Positions 1-9,214 of a DNA stretch of 64,000 nucleotides are shown here, one piece after another. The translations under genes were made by a program, and so were the position numbers. The notes beneath the pieces were generated by a model. It was not told the DNA's origin and made no database searches. It worked only from the letters and a program-made list of their open reading frames with translations. Source of the stretch: an uncultured Alphaproteobacteria bacterium (GTDB taxonomy: Bacteria; Pseudomonadota; Alphaproteobacteria; Caulobacterales; Caulobacteraceae); assembly GCA_903860975.1 (NCBI GenBank), contig CAIOSI010000035.1, positions 22,634-86,633 of the forward strand. The letters are read 5' to 3'. How positions within the stretch are numbered: position 1 is the stretch's first letter; each line of letters starts with the position of its first letter.

Positions 1-1
1 C

Positions 2-130
2 GAGGGGCTCGTCCGGGCCATTGCAGAAGAGGTCGCCAGCCAAAGGCAAAAGGGCTCGAGTTACGGCTCAGGCGGTCTGCAAAATCCTACCGCTGCGGCC
101 ACGGCCATCACCCTGAACCAGCGCGCCTAG
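2..130 (+). CDS. C-terminal end of an unidentified protein (cut by window edge)
   Basis: An open frame enters from the left edge and stops at TAG 128-130, giving the last 42 residues of a protein. The tail begins with a short amphipathic stretch (LVRAIAEEVA) and then becomes Gly/Ser/Ala/Thr rich. No domain can be recognised from so little. It is called coding because the frame is open from the edge and the next plus-strand gene follows 129 bp later. It could also be chance. Confidence 0.35.
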   Translation, partial: EGLVRAIAEEVASQRQKGSSYGSGGLQNPTAAATAITLNQRA

Positions 131-259
131 CCTCTCCCGGCGTCGGAGCCGGTCGGGCCGTACAATTTCACCGGGCTGGACAGTGGCCTGCGCTGGGCGT
201 TTGCTTTCCCCAGGTCGCGATCACGCGACGTCTGTCTCAGGTCAAACCGGGGGAATCGA

Positions 260-778
260 ATGGCTCTGTCAAAACGCGCACCCGTTGTGTTGTCCATCGC
301 CCTGGCCGCATCGCTTGCGGCCTGCACCAAACCTGAAGCTGCGAAGCCCACTGTCGACACCGGTAAAATTACGGAGGCCGTCAAGGCGGATGCAAATCAA
401 TTGATCGCCGATTTCAACGCCCATGACGCAACCAAGTCGGTCTCGCATGACGCCCCACAAACCCTCGGCATGTTCCATGGCGCGCCCAATGTGAACAATC
501 AGGCTGAAGACCTGGCTGCAACGAAGGTTCAACTGGCTGATCCGGCGGCCAAGGTCTCCGTCACCGATGCGACAGTTGACGTCGCCCAGGCCGGCGACAT
601 GGCGGTCTATCGCGCGACATACGCCTTCACGATGACCGATCCGAAGACCAGGACGCCGGTGACGGAACATGGCAACTGGCTGATCATCTACAAGCCGCTG
701 CCGGACGGGTCTTGGAAGATCGCCACCAGCATGATCGCCGATACCCCCTCGTCTGCGCCAGCGTCCGAGAAAAAATAG
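260..778 (+). CDS. Putative lipoprotein, SnoaL/DUF4440-like (NTF2 fold)
   Basis: A 172-residue exported protein. Residues 1-21 form a signal peptide ending in a lipobox (LAAC, Cys22), so it is probably a membrane-anchored lipoprotein. Residues about 40-165 resemble the SnoaL/DUF4440 NTF2-like fold: a helical start (LIADFNAHDATKSVSHDA), then alternating strands and a terminal GNWLIIYKPLPDGSWKI motif typical of DUF4440 proteins. The exact role is unknown; such proteins bind small ligands or act as ketosteroid-isomerase-like domains. The start at 260 is supported by a GGGGGA Shine-Dalgarno at 249-254. Export and fold are fairly safe, function is not. Confidence 0.8.
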   Translation: MALSKRAPVVLSIALAASLAACTKPEAAKPTVDTGKITEAVKADANQLIADFNAHDATKSVSHDAPQTLGMFHGAPNVNNQAEDLAATKVQLADPAAKVSVTDATVDVAQAGDMAVYRATYAFTMTDPKTRTPVTEHGNWLIIYKPLPDGSWKIATSMIADTPSSAPASEKK

Positions 779-794
779 AAATTCAAACAACTGT

Positions 795-823
795 TTGACG
801 CCGACTGACGCCACGCGTTAACT
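795..823 (+). promoter_or_regulatory. Possible housekeeping promoter for the riboswitch-ribH transcript
   Basis: TTGACG at 795-800 and a GTTAACT-like -10 near 817-823 sit about 16-17 nt apart, 34 nt before the first riboswitch stem. The position fits a promoter for the ribH leader, but the -10 is only an approximate match. Confidence 0.35.
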
Positions 824-856
824 TTTCGCGTCGTCAGAGCCTTTCTGGCGATCTAC

Positions 857-1017
857 GTTCTCAGGGCGGGGTGGAAGTCCCCACCGGCGGTAATGCCTTG
901 GCGCGAGCGAGGGACGAGCCCGCGGGCGCTCTGCTTTGCTCCACAGGGAGCAAGACAGAGGACAAGCAGACACCGGTGTGATCCCGGGGCCGACGGTTAG
1001 AGTCCGGTTATGAGAAC
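857..1017 (+). promoter_or_regulatory. FMN riboswitch (RFN element)
   Basis: The conserved RFN core is plain: TCTCAGGGCGGGGTG at 859-873, then the CCCCACCGGCGGT block at 879-891, later GACAAGCAGACACCGGTGTGA-type and CCGACGGTTAGAGTCCGG elements around 961-1007. The closing P1 stem pairs GTTCTC (857-862) with GAGAAC (1012-1017). This family binds flavin mononucleotide and switches off riboflavin genes. The gene that follows is a lumazine synthase, so aptamer and target agree. The variable arm (about 900-955) is long and GC-rich. Control is probably translational, through the hairpin at 1064-1101. Confidence 0.95.
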
Positions 1018-1063
1018 CGCCATTGGGGTGCGGGCAGCGTTTGTTGTCGGCACCGCCTTGGCG

Positions 1064-1101
1064 TCTCCCTGAGTCGTGGTTCCTCGAACCCTTCAGGGAG
1101 A
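1064..1101 (+). promoter_or_regulatory. RBS-sequestering hairpin of the FMN riboswitch
   Basis: TCTCCCTGA at 1064-1072 and TCAGGGAGA at 1093-1101 form a perfect 9-bp stem. The 3' arm contains the Shine-Dalgarno AGGGAGA of ribH, whose ATG is at 1108. Folding would hide the ribosome binding site. No U-run follows, so this is a translational sequestor, not an intrinsic terminator. That FMN favours the hairpin is inferred from how proteobacterial RFN elements work. Confidence 0.75.
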
Positions 1102-1107
1102 AGACCC

Positions 1108-1626
1108 ATGACCCAAGCCGGCATTGAAACCGTCCAACCGACATTTGAGCTCCCCACCGCCAACGGCGCGTTCCGCGCCGCGCGGATCGCCTTCGTCCAA
1201 GCCCTTTGGCATCACGAGATCGTCGAGCAGGCCTACGCGGGGTTCGTCGATGAGATGTCCTTGCTTGGATTCAGCCCCGATACGATCGAACGCTTTGAGA
1301 CGCCCGGCGCATTTGAGATCCCACTGCACGCTCAGACCTTAGCGCGCACCGGCCGCTATGCCGCGATCGTTGGCGCGGCCTTTGTGGTCAATGGAGGCAT
1401 CTACCGCCATGAATTCGTCGCCGAGACTGTGGTCTCCGGCCTGATGCAGGTGCAGCTTGCCACAGAGACGCCGATCTTCTCCGTCGTGCTGACCCCACAC
1501 CACTTCCATGAGCACGAGATCCACCAACGGTTCTTTCACGACCATTTCCGGGTGAAGGGCCAGGAAGCCGCGCGGGCCTGCGTCGGCACATTGGATAGTC
1601 TGGCCAGGCTCGCGGCGACCGCGTGA
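1108..1626 (+). CDS. ribH: 6,7-dimethyl-8-ribityllumazine synthase, RibH2 type
   Basis: A 172-residue cytosolic enzyme that condenses 5-amino-6-ribitylaminouracil with 3,4-dihydroxy-2-butanone 4-phosphate to lumazine, the step before riboflavin. Family marks are the FVQALWHHEIVEQA start (residues 30-43), the GAFEIPLHA substrate loop, VVNGGIYRHEFVAE, and the histidine-rich TPHHFHEHEIHQRFF segment. The last is characteristic of the alternative RibH2 proteins of Brucella/Rhizobiales rather than canonical RibH. No other riboflavin gene is nearby, and the gene has its own FMN riboswitch, again as expected for ribH2. The start is fixed by the AGGGAGA SD at 1095-1101. A main rib operon may lie elsewhere, and this copy may be specialised. 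Confidence 0.95.
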   Translation: MTQAGIETVQPTFELPTANGAFRAARIAFVQALWHHEIVEQAYAGFVDEMSLLGFSPDTIERFETPGAFEIPLHAQTLARTGRYAAIVGAAFVVNGGIYRHEFVAETVVSGLMQVQLATETPIFSVVLTPHHFHEHEIHQRFFHDHFRVKGQEAARACVGTLDSLARLAATA

Positions 1627-1862
1627 AGCTGAACATCGACCTTTTGGGTTCGGCCGTCATTGGCCAGTGACTGGGATTTGACACGGTCTTGGTCAAACCC
1701 GGCCGCAGCCTCGCCTTTGCCCAGGCCATTGTCATTGCGGACGCCGATCCTTGCGTGCACGCCAATGCGGTCTGCAGGGCCCTGAACAGCGAAGTCTGCC
1801 GGACGGCGAAGTCGCCCTCAGCCCTCTGGGATCCAGGACTTCGGTCCTGACCAAGGCTCAAG

Positions 1863-1901
1863 CATGCAACTGCGACCCGCTGAGGGGGTTGGAGTTGCAT
1901 G
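1863..1901 (+). promoter_or_regulatory. Long hairpin whose 3' base contains a start codon
   Basis: Positions 1863-1871 pair perfectly with 1893-1901. After one G-G mismatch the stem continues for six more pairs (1873-1878 with 1886-1891, one G-U), leaving a 7-nt loop. The ATG at 1899-1901 and the G-rich Shine-Dalgarno region are inside the 3' arm. No U-run follows, so it is a weak candidate for a ribH terminator. It may be a translational control structure of the next gene. Confidence 0.55.
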
Positions 1902-2270
1902 ACCCAGCCGACCACAGGACCGCTTCAAATCTGTGCGGGTCTCGCGATGGCAGCGATCCTGATGGTCTACACCGGGCCAGCCATAGCCCAGCCCGACCCG
2001 TTCCAACCGACCCTTGAGCGGGCGCCACCCAAGCCCAGGGCCACCTCCGACCTTGATGCAACATCACCGGGGCCGGCTGAGCAACGCGAGATTCGCACAC
2101 TCGCCGGCGCCGTGTTCGCAAAGCCCGCAGCAGCGGCCCGCGCAGGCGACAGGGCCGTCGACGCGGCCCGACCAGACCACGGCCAACCGGTGCGACGAAA
2201 GCCGGAATGGACGAACGAGAACGGCGTCCGGCTTAGCGGCAAGGGCCTGGAGTTTAAGTCTCCATTCTAA
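1899..2270 (+). CDS. Small exported protein of unknown function
   Basis: A 123-residue protein with a hydrophobic signal peptide (about residues 10-27) and an Ala-X-Ala cleavage site before Gln31. The mature part is Pro/Ala/Arg rich and probably disordered, and ends in a short polar region (ENGVRLSGKGLEFKSPF). No family is recognised. GGAG at 1891-1894 could serve as SD, but with GGGGG at 1884-1888 it is buried with the ATG in the hairpin at 1863-1901, so translation may be conditional. The signal peptide supports a real gene; base composition alone would not. Confidence 0.5.
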   Translation: MTQPTTGPLQICAGLAMAAILMVYTGPAIAQPDPFQPTLERAPPKPRATSDLDATSPGPAEQREIRTLAGAVFAKPAAAARAGDRAVDAARPDHGQPVRRKPEWTNENGVRLSGKGLEFKSPF

Positions 2271-2475
2271 ACGCCCGCTCAGGCCGGCGACCCACCATTT
2301 TCAAGCGTCAGCCAGCCGCCGGCCCTTTGCATATTGGGGCCTCCAGTGCGAGCCAAGATCTTGCTGCGCCGCGCAACCGCATCGAAGGCGGCGCCGTCGA
2401 GGTCCTCTGTCGCCTCCTCTGGCGTTCGCCTCCCCCTGGAGGCGAACCCAAGGTCAGCGAGTTCGCCCACAAAGC

Positions 2476-2784
2476 CTATGGCGCGTGCGGCGGCGCGGCA
2501 GGGTCAGGAGCCAGGCACTTACTCGTGTCGCCAGCGGCGCAAGCGAGCTTGGCGATTCTTTCTAGATTTTCGCGATGGCGAACCGCAATCAGCAGGGCTG
2601 CGGCCGCTTCAGGGTTCTCAGATTGGGCCGTGGCATGGGCCAAATTGGGCGTCATTTTCTGCGGCGCTTCGGTGGTGGAGGCGTTCTGGATGTGGCGATC
2701 GACCGATGGCGCCGACGGCTGCCCCACAGCGGCACCGGCGAGCCCAAGGACGAGGATCAATGGAACGGCAAAGGCAATACGCAT
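2476..2784 (-). CDS. Small secreted hypothetical protein
   Basis: A 102-residue protein read from ATG at 2784, with an SD-like GGGAG just upstream. A longer in-frame start at 2853 exists, but the internal Met is followed at once by a signal peptide (MRIAFAVPLILVLGLAGAAVG), so 2784 is chosen. The mature part is polar and helical, with ERIAKLACAAGDTSKCLAP near the C-terminus; the two Cys could form a disulfide in the periplasm. No family is recognised. Two 9-bp direct repeats (CCAGGCTGG at 2794-2802 and 2810-2818) lie just upstream and could be a regulator site. Confidence 0.5.
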   Translation of the reverse strand: MRIAFAVPLILVLGLAGAAVGQPSAPSVDRHIQNASTTEAPQKMTPNLAHATAQSENPEAAAALLIAVRHRENLERIAKLACAAGDTSKCLAPDPAAPPHAP

Positions 2785-3432
2785 GAAGAACTCCCAGGCT
2801 GGTGTCACGCCAGGCTGGGCGCCTGGGCTCGCCGCGTCCTTGATCCAGGTCAATTTTCCGCCGACCTGGGTGCGTCGAGACCGTTTGAATACGTACCGAA
2901 GACGCCGCTCCCGAGATGGCCAAAGTCCAACATCGCACCCTGTAAAGCTGACTGAACCGGCCTCACAACGGGTCTTGCGATCACAGGCGAAGGCGACGCG
3001 TGCCGGGATGGCTCACGGGGTCAAAATCTTGTAAAACGCAACCACCGCCACCTCGAACGACGGATAAGCAAACCGCGTCCGGTCGAGAGCCTGGGCGTCC
3101 CGGCTCGACGGATCTGGAGGGACATTGGAGCCGATGTCGTGAACAGACCGAAGACCGGATATTGCCCCGTCTTCGGAACGGCCGAGCCTTGCCCACCCAC
3201 AATCTCGGGGAGCGGGAAAATGCGCAGCTTGGGCTTGATATTGAATGGCCTTGGTGGCGCTCGACATCGGGTGTTCAAGAAGAGCCCCGCCAGCCCAGCT
3301 GCCCGCGCAAGCTGCGGCTGTGCCAATCCGTGCGCCAGCTGCCCAGCCTGCGCCTGGGGAAAATCGCCCGGCCGCGGCGAGGGCCACCCGCATCTCAGCC
3401 GTCAAATTGAGGGTCGCGGTCCCGGAATGTTT
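2785..3432. other. Gene-poor stretch, possibly with a decayed gene
   Basis: No convincing gene. On the minus strand between about 3326 and 3013, two different frames carry protein-like segments: KLRIFPLPEIVGGQGSAVPK in one, and FAYPSFEVAVVAFYKILTP before a stop at 3013 in another. This would fit a frameshifted remnant, but neither segment was recognised. All other open frames here look like composition artefacts. The uvrA control region begins at the right end. Confidence 0.3.
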
Positions 3433-3447
3433 GTTCCCTATATGTTC
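3433..3447 (+). promoter_or_regulatory. LexA (SOS) box of uvrA
   Basis: GTTC-CCTATAT-GTTC matches the alphaproteobacterial LexA consensus GTTC-N7-GTTC exactly. It lies 103 bp before the uvrA ATG in a locally AT-rich stretch suited to a promoter. Since uvrA is a classic SOS gene, site and gene support each other. Confidence 0.85.
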
Positions 3448-3549
3448 CTATGTTATCTCCGGCTCTCAGCATTACATTAGGACGCGGCGCTGGCGACCTT
3501 TGGGCGGCGTCTCAAATGCTTTCGAAGAAGGGCGCGTTTCCGGGACAAA

Positions 3550-6450
3550 ATGGCCGAACAATTGAATTTCATCCGTGTGCGCGGGGCTCGCGAGCACAAT
3601 CTGAAGAACGTCAACGTGGACATTCCACGTGGCGAACTCGTCGTGCTGACGGGACTTTCGGGTTCGGGAAAGAGCTCGTTGGCCTTTGACACGATCTATG
3701 CCGAAGGCCAGCGTCGATACGTCGAAAGCCTGTCGTCCTACGCGCGCCAATTCCTTGAGCTGATGAGCAAGCCCGATGTCGACTTGATCGAGGGCCTGTC
3801 ACCAGCGATTTCGATCGAACAGAAAACGACCAGCCGTAATCCGCGCTCGACCGTGGGCACGGTGACCGAGATCCACGACTATATGCGATTGCTATGGGCT
3901 CGAGTGGGAGTGCCCTATTCGCCCGCCACCGGCCTGCCGATCGAGACTCAAACCGTCAGCCAGATGGTCGACAAGTTGACGGCGCTTGGCGATGGCGAGC
4001 GCATCTATTTGCTGGCCCCCGTAATCCGCGGCCGCAAAGGAGAGTACAAGAAGGAGATCGCCGAATGGCAGCACGCCGGCTTTCAGCGGCTGAAGATCAA
4101 CGGTGAGTTCTTCCCGATTGAGGACGCGCCAAGCCTCGACAAGAAATTCAAGCACGACATCGACATCGTCGTCGATCGGCTGGTGACCAAGGCTGGTCAG
4201 GAAACGCGCTACGCCGACAGTATTGAACAGGCCTTGCGCTTAGCTGACGGCATCGCGGTGGCCGAATGGGCTGACAAAGACCCCACCGAGAACGAGCCAA
4301 GACGACTGCTGTTCTCCGAGAAGTTTGCCTGTCCCGTCTCCGGCTTCACAATCAGCGAGATAGAGCCCCGGCTCTTCTCATTTAATAACCCTTACGGTGC
4401 CTGCCCGGTTTGCGACGGCTTGGGGATGAAGCTTGCCTTCGACGCCGATCTGATCGTGCCGGACAAGGACAAGACCCTGCACAAGGGCGCGATCTCTCCC
4501 TGGGCTAAAGGCCCCTCGCCGCTCTACACTCAGACCCTGCAGGCGCTAGCTCGGCACTACGAGTTTTCCATGGACACCCCGTTCTGGCAGCTGCCGGATC
4601 AAGCCAAGCACGTGGTCTTGCAGGGCTCGGGGGCCGAAAAAATCCGCTTCATCTACGATGACAATGCCCGCAAATACGAAGTCAACAAGACCTTCGAAGG
4701 TGTGCTGCCGAACCTGGAGCGTCGCTGGCGAGAGACAGACTCGTCTTGGGTTCGCGAGGAACTGGGCCGCTATCAGTCCGAGACCCCCTGCGATGTCTGT
4801 CATGGCTACCGCCTGAAGCCTGAAGCCCTTGCGGTGAAAATCGCGGGCCAGCACGTGGGCCAGATCAGCCACCTGTCTATCCGGCACGCCAAAGACTGGT
4901 TCGAGGGGCTCGAGGGCCAACTCAGCGACAAACAGATGGAAATCGCCCGGCGGATCCTGAAAGAGATCGTCGACCGCCTTCGGTTTCTCGTCAACGTCGG
5001 CCTTGATTACCTCGACCTGTCTCGATCGTCAGGCACGCTCTCTGGCGGCGAGAGCCAACGGATCCGACTGGCCAGTCAAATTGGCTCGGGCCTGACCGGG
5101 GTGCTCTACGTCCTTGACGAGCCCTCCATCGGCCTCCACCAACGCGACAATGCGCGTCTGCTGGTCAGCCTTAAGGGTCTGCGTGACCTCGGCAATTCGG
5201 TGCTTGTGGTCGAGCATGACGAAGAGGCGATCCTCACAGCTGACTATGTGATCGACATGGGTCCTGCTGCCGGCGTCCACGGCGGCGAGATCATCGCCGA
5301 GGGTACCGCACAGGACATCATGGCCGTGCCAGCGAGCCTCACCGGCCAGTATCTTTCAGGCGCTCGCGAAATCGCTGTGCCGCAAAAGCGCCGGCCAATA
5401 TCCAAGAAGAACGTGCTGCGGGTCATCGGCGCAACGGGTAACAACCTCAAAAACGTCACCGCTGAGATCCCGCAAGGGACCTTCACCTGCATCACAGGTG
5501 TTTCCGGCGGCGGCAAATCCACCTTCACGATCGAGACCCTTTACAAGGCCGCCGCGCGCCGGCTGCACAACGCCTCGGACGCGCCTGCGCCTTACGAGCG
5601 GATCGAGGGGCTCGAACTTTTCGACAAAGTCATCGACATCGACCAATCGCCGATCGGCCGGACCCCACGTTCGAACCCGGCGACCTACACAGGCGCCTTC
5701 CAGCCAATCCGCGACTGGTTCGCAGGCCTCCCCGAAGCCAAGGCCCGCGGCTATGGTCCGGGCCGGTTCAGCTTCAACGTAAAGGGCGGACGCTGCGAGG
5801 CCTGTCAGGGCGATGGTCTGATCAAGATCGAGATGCATTTCCTTCCCGACGTTTACGTCACCTGCGACGTCTGCCACGGCAAGCGATACAACCGCGAAAC
5901 CTTGGAAATCCTCTTTAAAGGCAAGAGCATATCTGACGTCTTGGAGATGACGGTCGATGAGGCCGGCGAGTTCTTCAAGGCCGTGCCGGTGCTGCGCGAG
6001 AAGATGGCGACGCTGAACCGCGTGGGTCTGGGGTATGTTAAAGTGGGCCAGTCGTCGACGACGCTGTCAGGCGGAGAAGCGCAACGTGTGAAGCTCTCGA
6101 AAGAGTTGTCGCGCCGAGCCACCGGCAAGACCCTTTACATCCTGGATGAGCCCACCACGGGTCTGCATTTTGAGGACACCAAGAAGCTCCTTGAGGTGCT
6201 CCACGAGCTGGTCGAACAGGGCAATACAGTGGTCGTCATCGAGCACAATCTCGACGTCGTGAAGACGGCCGACTGGGTCGTAGACTTCGGTCCCGAAGGC
6301 GGCGACGGAGGGGGCGAAATCGTCGCCTTCGGCACGCCAGAGCAGGTAGCGGCCAGCACCAAGAGCTGGACGGGACGGTATCTGGCGGAAATCCTCGACC
6401 GTCACGAGGAACGCCGCAAAGCAAGAGTGAAAAAGCTGGTCAGCGCCTAG
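3550..6450 (+). CDS. uvrA: Excinuclease ABC subunit A
   Basis: A 966-residue DNA-damage sensor of nucleotide excision repair; the UvrA dimer loads UvrB at lesions. Two ABC ATPase modules are visible: Walker [10 protein letters not shown] near residue 35 with signature LSGGESQR near residue 500, and Walker [10 protein letters not shown] near residue 655 with signature LSGGEAQR near residue 842. Zinc-binding Cys pairs occur in both halves ([32 protein letters not shown]). Length is normal for the family. Translation starts at ATG 3550 on the [18 protein letters not shown]-terminus common in alphaproteobacteria. An upstream LexA box predicts induction by DNA damage. Confidence 0.98.
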   Translation: MAEQLNFIRVRGAREHNLKNVNVDIPRGELVVLTGLSGSGKSSLAFDTIYAEGQRRYVESLSSYARQFLELMSKPDVDLIEGLSPAISIEQKTTSRNPRSTVGTVTEIHDYMRLLWARVGVPYSPATGLPIETQTVSQMVDKLTALGDGERIYLLAPVIRGRKGEYKKEIAEWQHAGFQRLKINGEFFPIEDAPSLDKKFKHDIDIVVDRLVTKAGQETRYADSIEQALRLADGIAVAEWADKDPTENEPRRLLFSEKFACPVSGFTISEIEPRLFSFNNPYGACPVCDGLGMKLAFDADLIVPDKDKTLHKGAISPWAKGPSPLYTQTLQALARHYEFSMDTPFWQLPDQAKHVVLQGSGAEKIRFIYDDNARKYEVNKTFEGVLPNLERRWRETDSSWVREELGRYQSETPCDVCHGYRLKPEALAVKIAGQHVGQISHLSIRHAKDWFEGLEGQLSDKQMEIARRILKEIVDRLRFLVNVGLDYLDLSRSSGTLSGGESQRIRLASQIGSGLTGVLYVLDEPSIGLHQRDNARLLVSLKGLRDLGNSVLVVEHDEEAILTADYVIDMGPAAGVHGGEIIAEGTAQDIMAVPASLTGQYLSGAREIAVPQKRRPISKKNVLRVIGATGNNLKNVTAEIPQGTFTCITGVSGGGKSTFTIETLYKAAARRLHNASDAPAPYERIEGLELFDKVIDIDQSPIGRTPRSNPATYTGAFQPIRDWFAGLPEAKARGYGPGRFSFNVKGGRCEACQGDGLIKIEMHFLPDVYVTCDVCHGKRYNRETLEILFKGKSISDVLEMTVDEAGEFFKAVPVLREKMATLNRVGLGYVKVGQSSTTLSGGEAQRVKLSKELSRRATGKTLYILDEPTTGLHFEDTKKLLEVLHELVEQGNTVVVIEHNLDVVKTADWVVDFGPEGGDGGGEIVAFGTPEQVAASTKSWTGRYLAEILDRHEERRKARVKKLVSA

Positions 6451-6650
6451 GGGTCAAAATCTGACACCGGGGTGCTGCCAAGGATTCCCAAGGGCTTGCG
6501 CGGGTAGAATATCGGAGGGAGGTGGGCCGGTATCTCTTGGGGCGCAAGGCGAATGACATCGGTGGACCGACATTATCGACCCCGTGTCAGGCGGCTTCCC
6601 CGCCGAGGTCAATCCCGCCTGGAGCCAGCCGTTCCTCGACGTCGCGACGG

Positions 6651-8090
6651 CTAAAGCCACCGCTCCCAGATGCGGGCGTAGACTTCCTTGACCCTGTCGC
6701 TCAGCGAGCGTCGCGACCACGCCTTGGGCTCGATAGCGTGGGCGCTGGCCCGGTCATCCTCGGCCATAGCTTCCAGTTCTTTGGCGGTCTCCGCGCCCAG
6801 TACGACGGCGTCGACCTCGTCGTTCATGATAACGCTGCGGTGGTCGAAGTTTGACGATCCGACCGCAGACCAGACGCTGTCAACGACCACCGTCTTGGAA
6901 TGCAGCACGAGATCGTGGGTCTCGAAGATCTTCACGCCGGCCTTCAGAAGGTCGGCGTAGTGGGTGTGACCGAGCGCGATAGAATTGGGGCTATCGCTGC
7001 GGTCAGGCAACAGCAGTCGTACGTTGACGCCTCGGCGCGCCGCCTCGGTCAGGGCGTCCATCTCGGCGGGGGTCGGCACAAAATAGGCCGCGCTCGCGGT
7101 GATGGATTTCTGTGCGCTGCGGATCGCTGAGATAACGGTGATATAGTAGCCGGACGCCTTCAGCCCCGGGGAGCTGCCGATGATCCGAACCACGTCTGGG
7201 CCTGCCGGCGGGACGGTCGGAAACCAACCCGACTCATCGATCACAGGGCCATGCTGCTCGCGCCAATGGTCGCGGAAGAGGTTCTGGAGCTGAGCCACCA
7301 CAGGCCCGATGATCTCCACGTCAGTGTCGCGCCAGTGTGCGGCCGGCTCACCGGGGATACCTCCCGACTTGCCCTCAGGATTGGGCTGGTAGGTCGTGCT
7401 CAGATTGACGCCGCCAACAATGGCGCTCGCCCCATCGACCAACAGGATCTTGCGGTGGTCGCGGCTATTGGGCGAGTAGCCCACCTTCGCCTTGAGAGGG
7501 TTGAGCGGGTTGTATTCGACGACGTTCACGCTCGCCTGCCTCAGCCGATCAAAAAACGCCTTGGGCGTGTCACCGGATCCGAAGCTGTCATAGATGACGT
7601 TGACCGCCACGCCCTCGCGCCGCTTGGCCAGCAGCAGATCGCCCAGATGGACGCCATCGCTGTCGACGTCCTCAAAGATGAAATACTCCAGATTAAGGCT
7701 GTGCTTCGCCGACCGGATCGCGGCGAACATAGCGCGAAAGGTGATGACGCCGTCTTTGAGCAGGTGGGTGGTCTCGCCGGCCACAAGCGGGCTCTCGGCG
7801 ACCGCCTGTTCGATGGCCAGGTGACGCCGCAACAGCGCGTCCTCCCCTGGCGTGTCGGTGAGCTGGTCGATCTTTGCCTTGATCTGGGCTGACGTCAGGG
7901 GGCCCCGCGCCCCGGTGATCTGAGGCTTTTCCGCGCTGGCAGCTTGCCCGACCGCCGGACTGACCTTCGGAACCGTCGCGCAGGCGCTCAGGCCCGCTAG
8001 GTAGATGCAGAGCGCGGCCTGGAGCGCGAGGGGACGCTTCGAGGACCGCGCCGACAGCGCAACGCACTCAACATGTCGAAGCATGTTCAA
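6651..8090 (-). CDS. Cardiolipin-synthase-like phospholipase D family lipoprotein
   Basis: A 479-residue protein with two phospholipase D motifs: HRKILLVDG, followed by GGVNLS, and HSKTVVVDS, followed by GSSNFD. Each provides the HxK(x)4D His/Lys/Asp set; paired motifs fit transphosphatidylation in phospholipid synthesis or turnover. Unlike E. coli ClsA it has no pair of N-terminal membrane helices but a signal peptide with lipobox LSAC, so it is probably a lipoprotein facing the periplasm (ClsC/YmdC-like layout). Its start overlaps the 3' end of the DUF6134 gene by 4 nt (ATGA), so the two are translationally coupled. Lipid substrate is inferred. Confidence 0.88.
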   Translation of the reverse strand: MNMLRHVECVALSARSSKRPLALQAALCIYLAGLSACATVPKVSPAVGQAASAEKPQITGARGPLTSAQIKAKIDQLTDTPGEDALLRRHLAIEQAVAESPLVAGETTHLLKDGVITFRAMFAAIRSAKHSLNLEYFIFEDVDSDGVHLGDLLLAKRREGVAVNVIYDSFGSGDTPKAFFDRLRQASVNVVEYNPLNPLKAKVGYSPNSRDHRKILLVDGASAIVGGVNLSTTYQPNPEGKSGGIPGEPAAHWRDTDVEIIGPVVAQLQNLFRDHWREQHGPVIDESGWFPTVPPAGPDVVRIIGSSPGLKASGYYITVISAIRSAQKSITASAAYFVPTPAEMDALTEAARRGVNVRLLLPDRSDSPNSIALGHTHYADLLKAGVKIFETHDLVLHSKTVVVDSVWSAVGSSNFDHRSVIMNDEVDAVVLGAETAKELEAMAEDDRASAHAIEPKAWSRRSLSDRVKEVYARIWERWL

Positions 8091-8800
8091 TGGTCATGCT
8101 CGAGCGCGGCGGCGTCGGTCGGCTCGCCGGCGGCCGGCGGCGCGGAGACCAGAGTAAAATCGATCGCGCCGCCGGTTTCAGAGCTGCGGAACTTGATCGG
8201 CACGCCGCGAGAGTTGATCCAGACCTCCCACTTGTTGGGTTGTCTGGCTGAGTTGACGTGATAGTGCCGTGCCGGCTCGGAAACGCCATGCAACAAGACC
8301 CTATCGGCCTCGCCACCCGTCACCTCTACCGAGCTTACCTCGCCGGTTCGGGTCGAGACGACCGAACCGTGTCCGATCCTGTTGAGGAACCAGGGATCGG
8401 ACGCGAAGACGTCACCCGGCGCGGTCTTGGTTCCTGACGATGTTGTGACCGCAAAGCCATCACCGGCCGTCACACCGCGGATCGTGCTAGGCTTGCCGTT
8501 GGTGCTTGTTAAACTCTCGAAAGAGATCAGCCGGTGAGCGCGCCAAACTTCGGTCTGGTCGGAGGTTTCCCGGCGAACGACGAGGCCCAAAACCCTGACG
8601 ACGATCCGTAAATGAGCATCTGCGCGGGTGAGCCCGTCAAAGTCGCTGCTGCTTCGCTCATACGTTCCGATCGCCCCATAGACCGGGTGGGTGATGATGT
8701 AGCTATAGACTTGCGATGTCTTCGCTGCGGCCGGCAGGGCGGCCGCAGAAAGCAGAGTAACTAAGACCAGTCCTGGGATCATCTTCATAGGATTTGGCAT
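8087..8800 (-). CDS. Periplasmic DUF6134-family protein
   Basis: A 237-residue exported protein. The signal peptide runs to about residue 26 (ALPAAA then KTSQVYSY). The remainder is beta-rich and reads like a lipid- or polymer-associated beta-sandwich: an opening HPVYGAIGTYERSS, then RVLGLVVRRETSD and NKWEVWINSRGVPIKFRS. The family lacks an established activity. An internal Met5 is an alternative start with the same export signal. It is the first gene of a two-gene unit with the PLD-family lipoprotein, suggesting a joint envelope-lipid role. Confidence 0.7.
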   Translation of the reverse strand: MPNPMKMIPGLVLVTLLSAAALPAAAKTSQVYSYIITHPVYGAIGTYERSSSDFDGLTRADAHLRIVVRVLGLVVRRETSDQTEVWRAHRLISFESLTSTNGKPSTIRGVTAGDGFAVTTSSGTKTAPGDVFASDPWFLNRIGHGSVVSTRTGEVSSVEVTGGEADRVLLHGVSEPARHYHVNSARQPNKWEVWINSRGVPIKFRSSETGGAIDFTLVSAPPAAGEPTDAAALEHDH

Positions 8801-9214
8801 CCGCGTGTTCTTTGCCTAACGCGTGGATCGCCGGTTTGGTTGTCCTTCCTCGGAAATTCAGCCCTTCAGGGAGCAAAGATAACCGGCAAGACGTCCGCCG
8901 GCGCGAAGCTCGTCATGCGACGCAAGACCAACTCGCCATCCATCGAAGGCGACAGGCCGCGCGCGCGCCCAAGTCCAGCTGCGCTCTTTGAGCAAGCGTG
9001 ATGTCATATTTGGGCGAAAATGCAGGGGTCGAACTCGGGGGCCGAGATGAAGCGATTTATAGCGGCAAACGGCCGGCCGTTCGGCCCGTCAGTTCGGCGC
9101 TCAGAGGATCGAGGTGACCCGAACGGGGTAACCTTACGCGGGTCGCACCAGAAGCTGCTTTAGCCGCGCCCGCTCCGCCGCGGTTAGGTCGATGGATCGC
9201 CAAGATGGGTGGCG
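8801..9214. other. Intergenic region without a recognisable gene
   Basis: About 410 bp between two minus-strand genes. It should hold the promoter of the DUF6134-cls unit on the left. A short palindromic GC run (GGCCGGCC near 9070) is present. A 26-codon open stretch directly after the peptidase stop (about 9133-9214, minus) looks like protein but has no start. Nothing else is supported. Confidence 0.4.

Noticed and set aside
2327..3034. 235-residue plus-strand frame
   Set aside because: No family, no SD, overlaps a minus-strand gene with a signal peptide; probably chance in GC-rich DNA.
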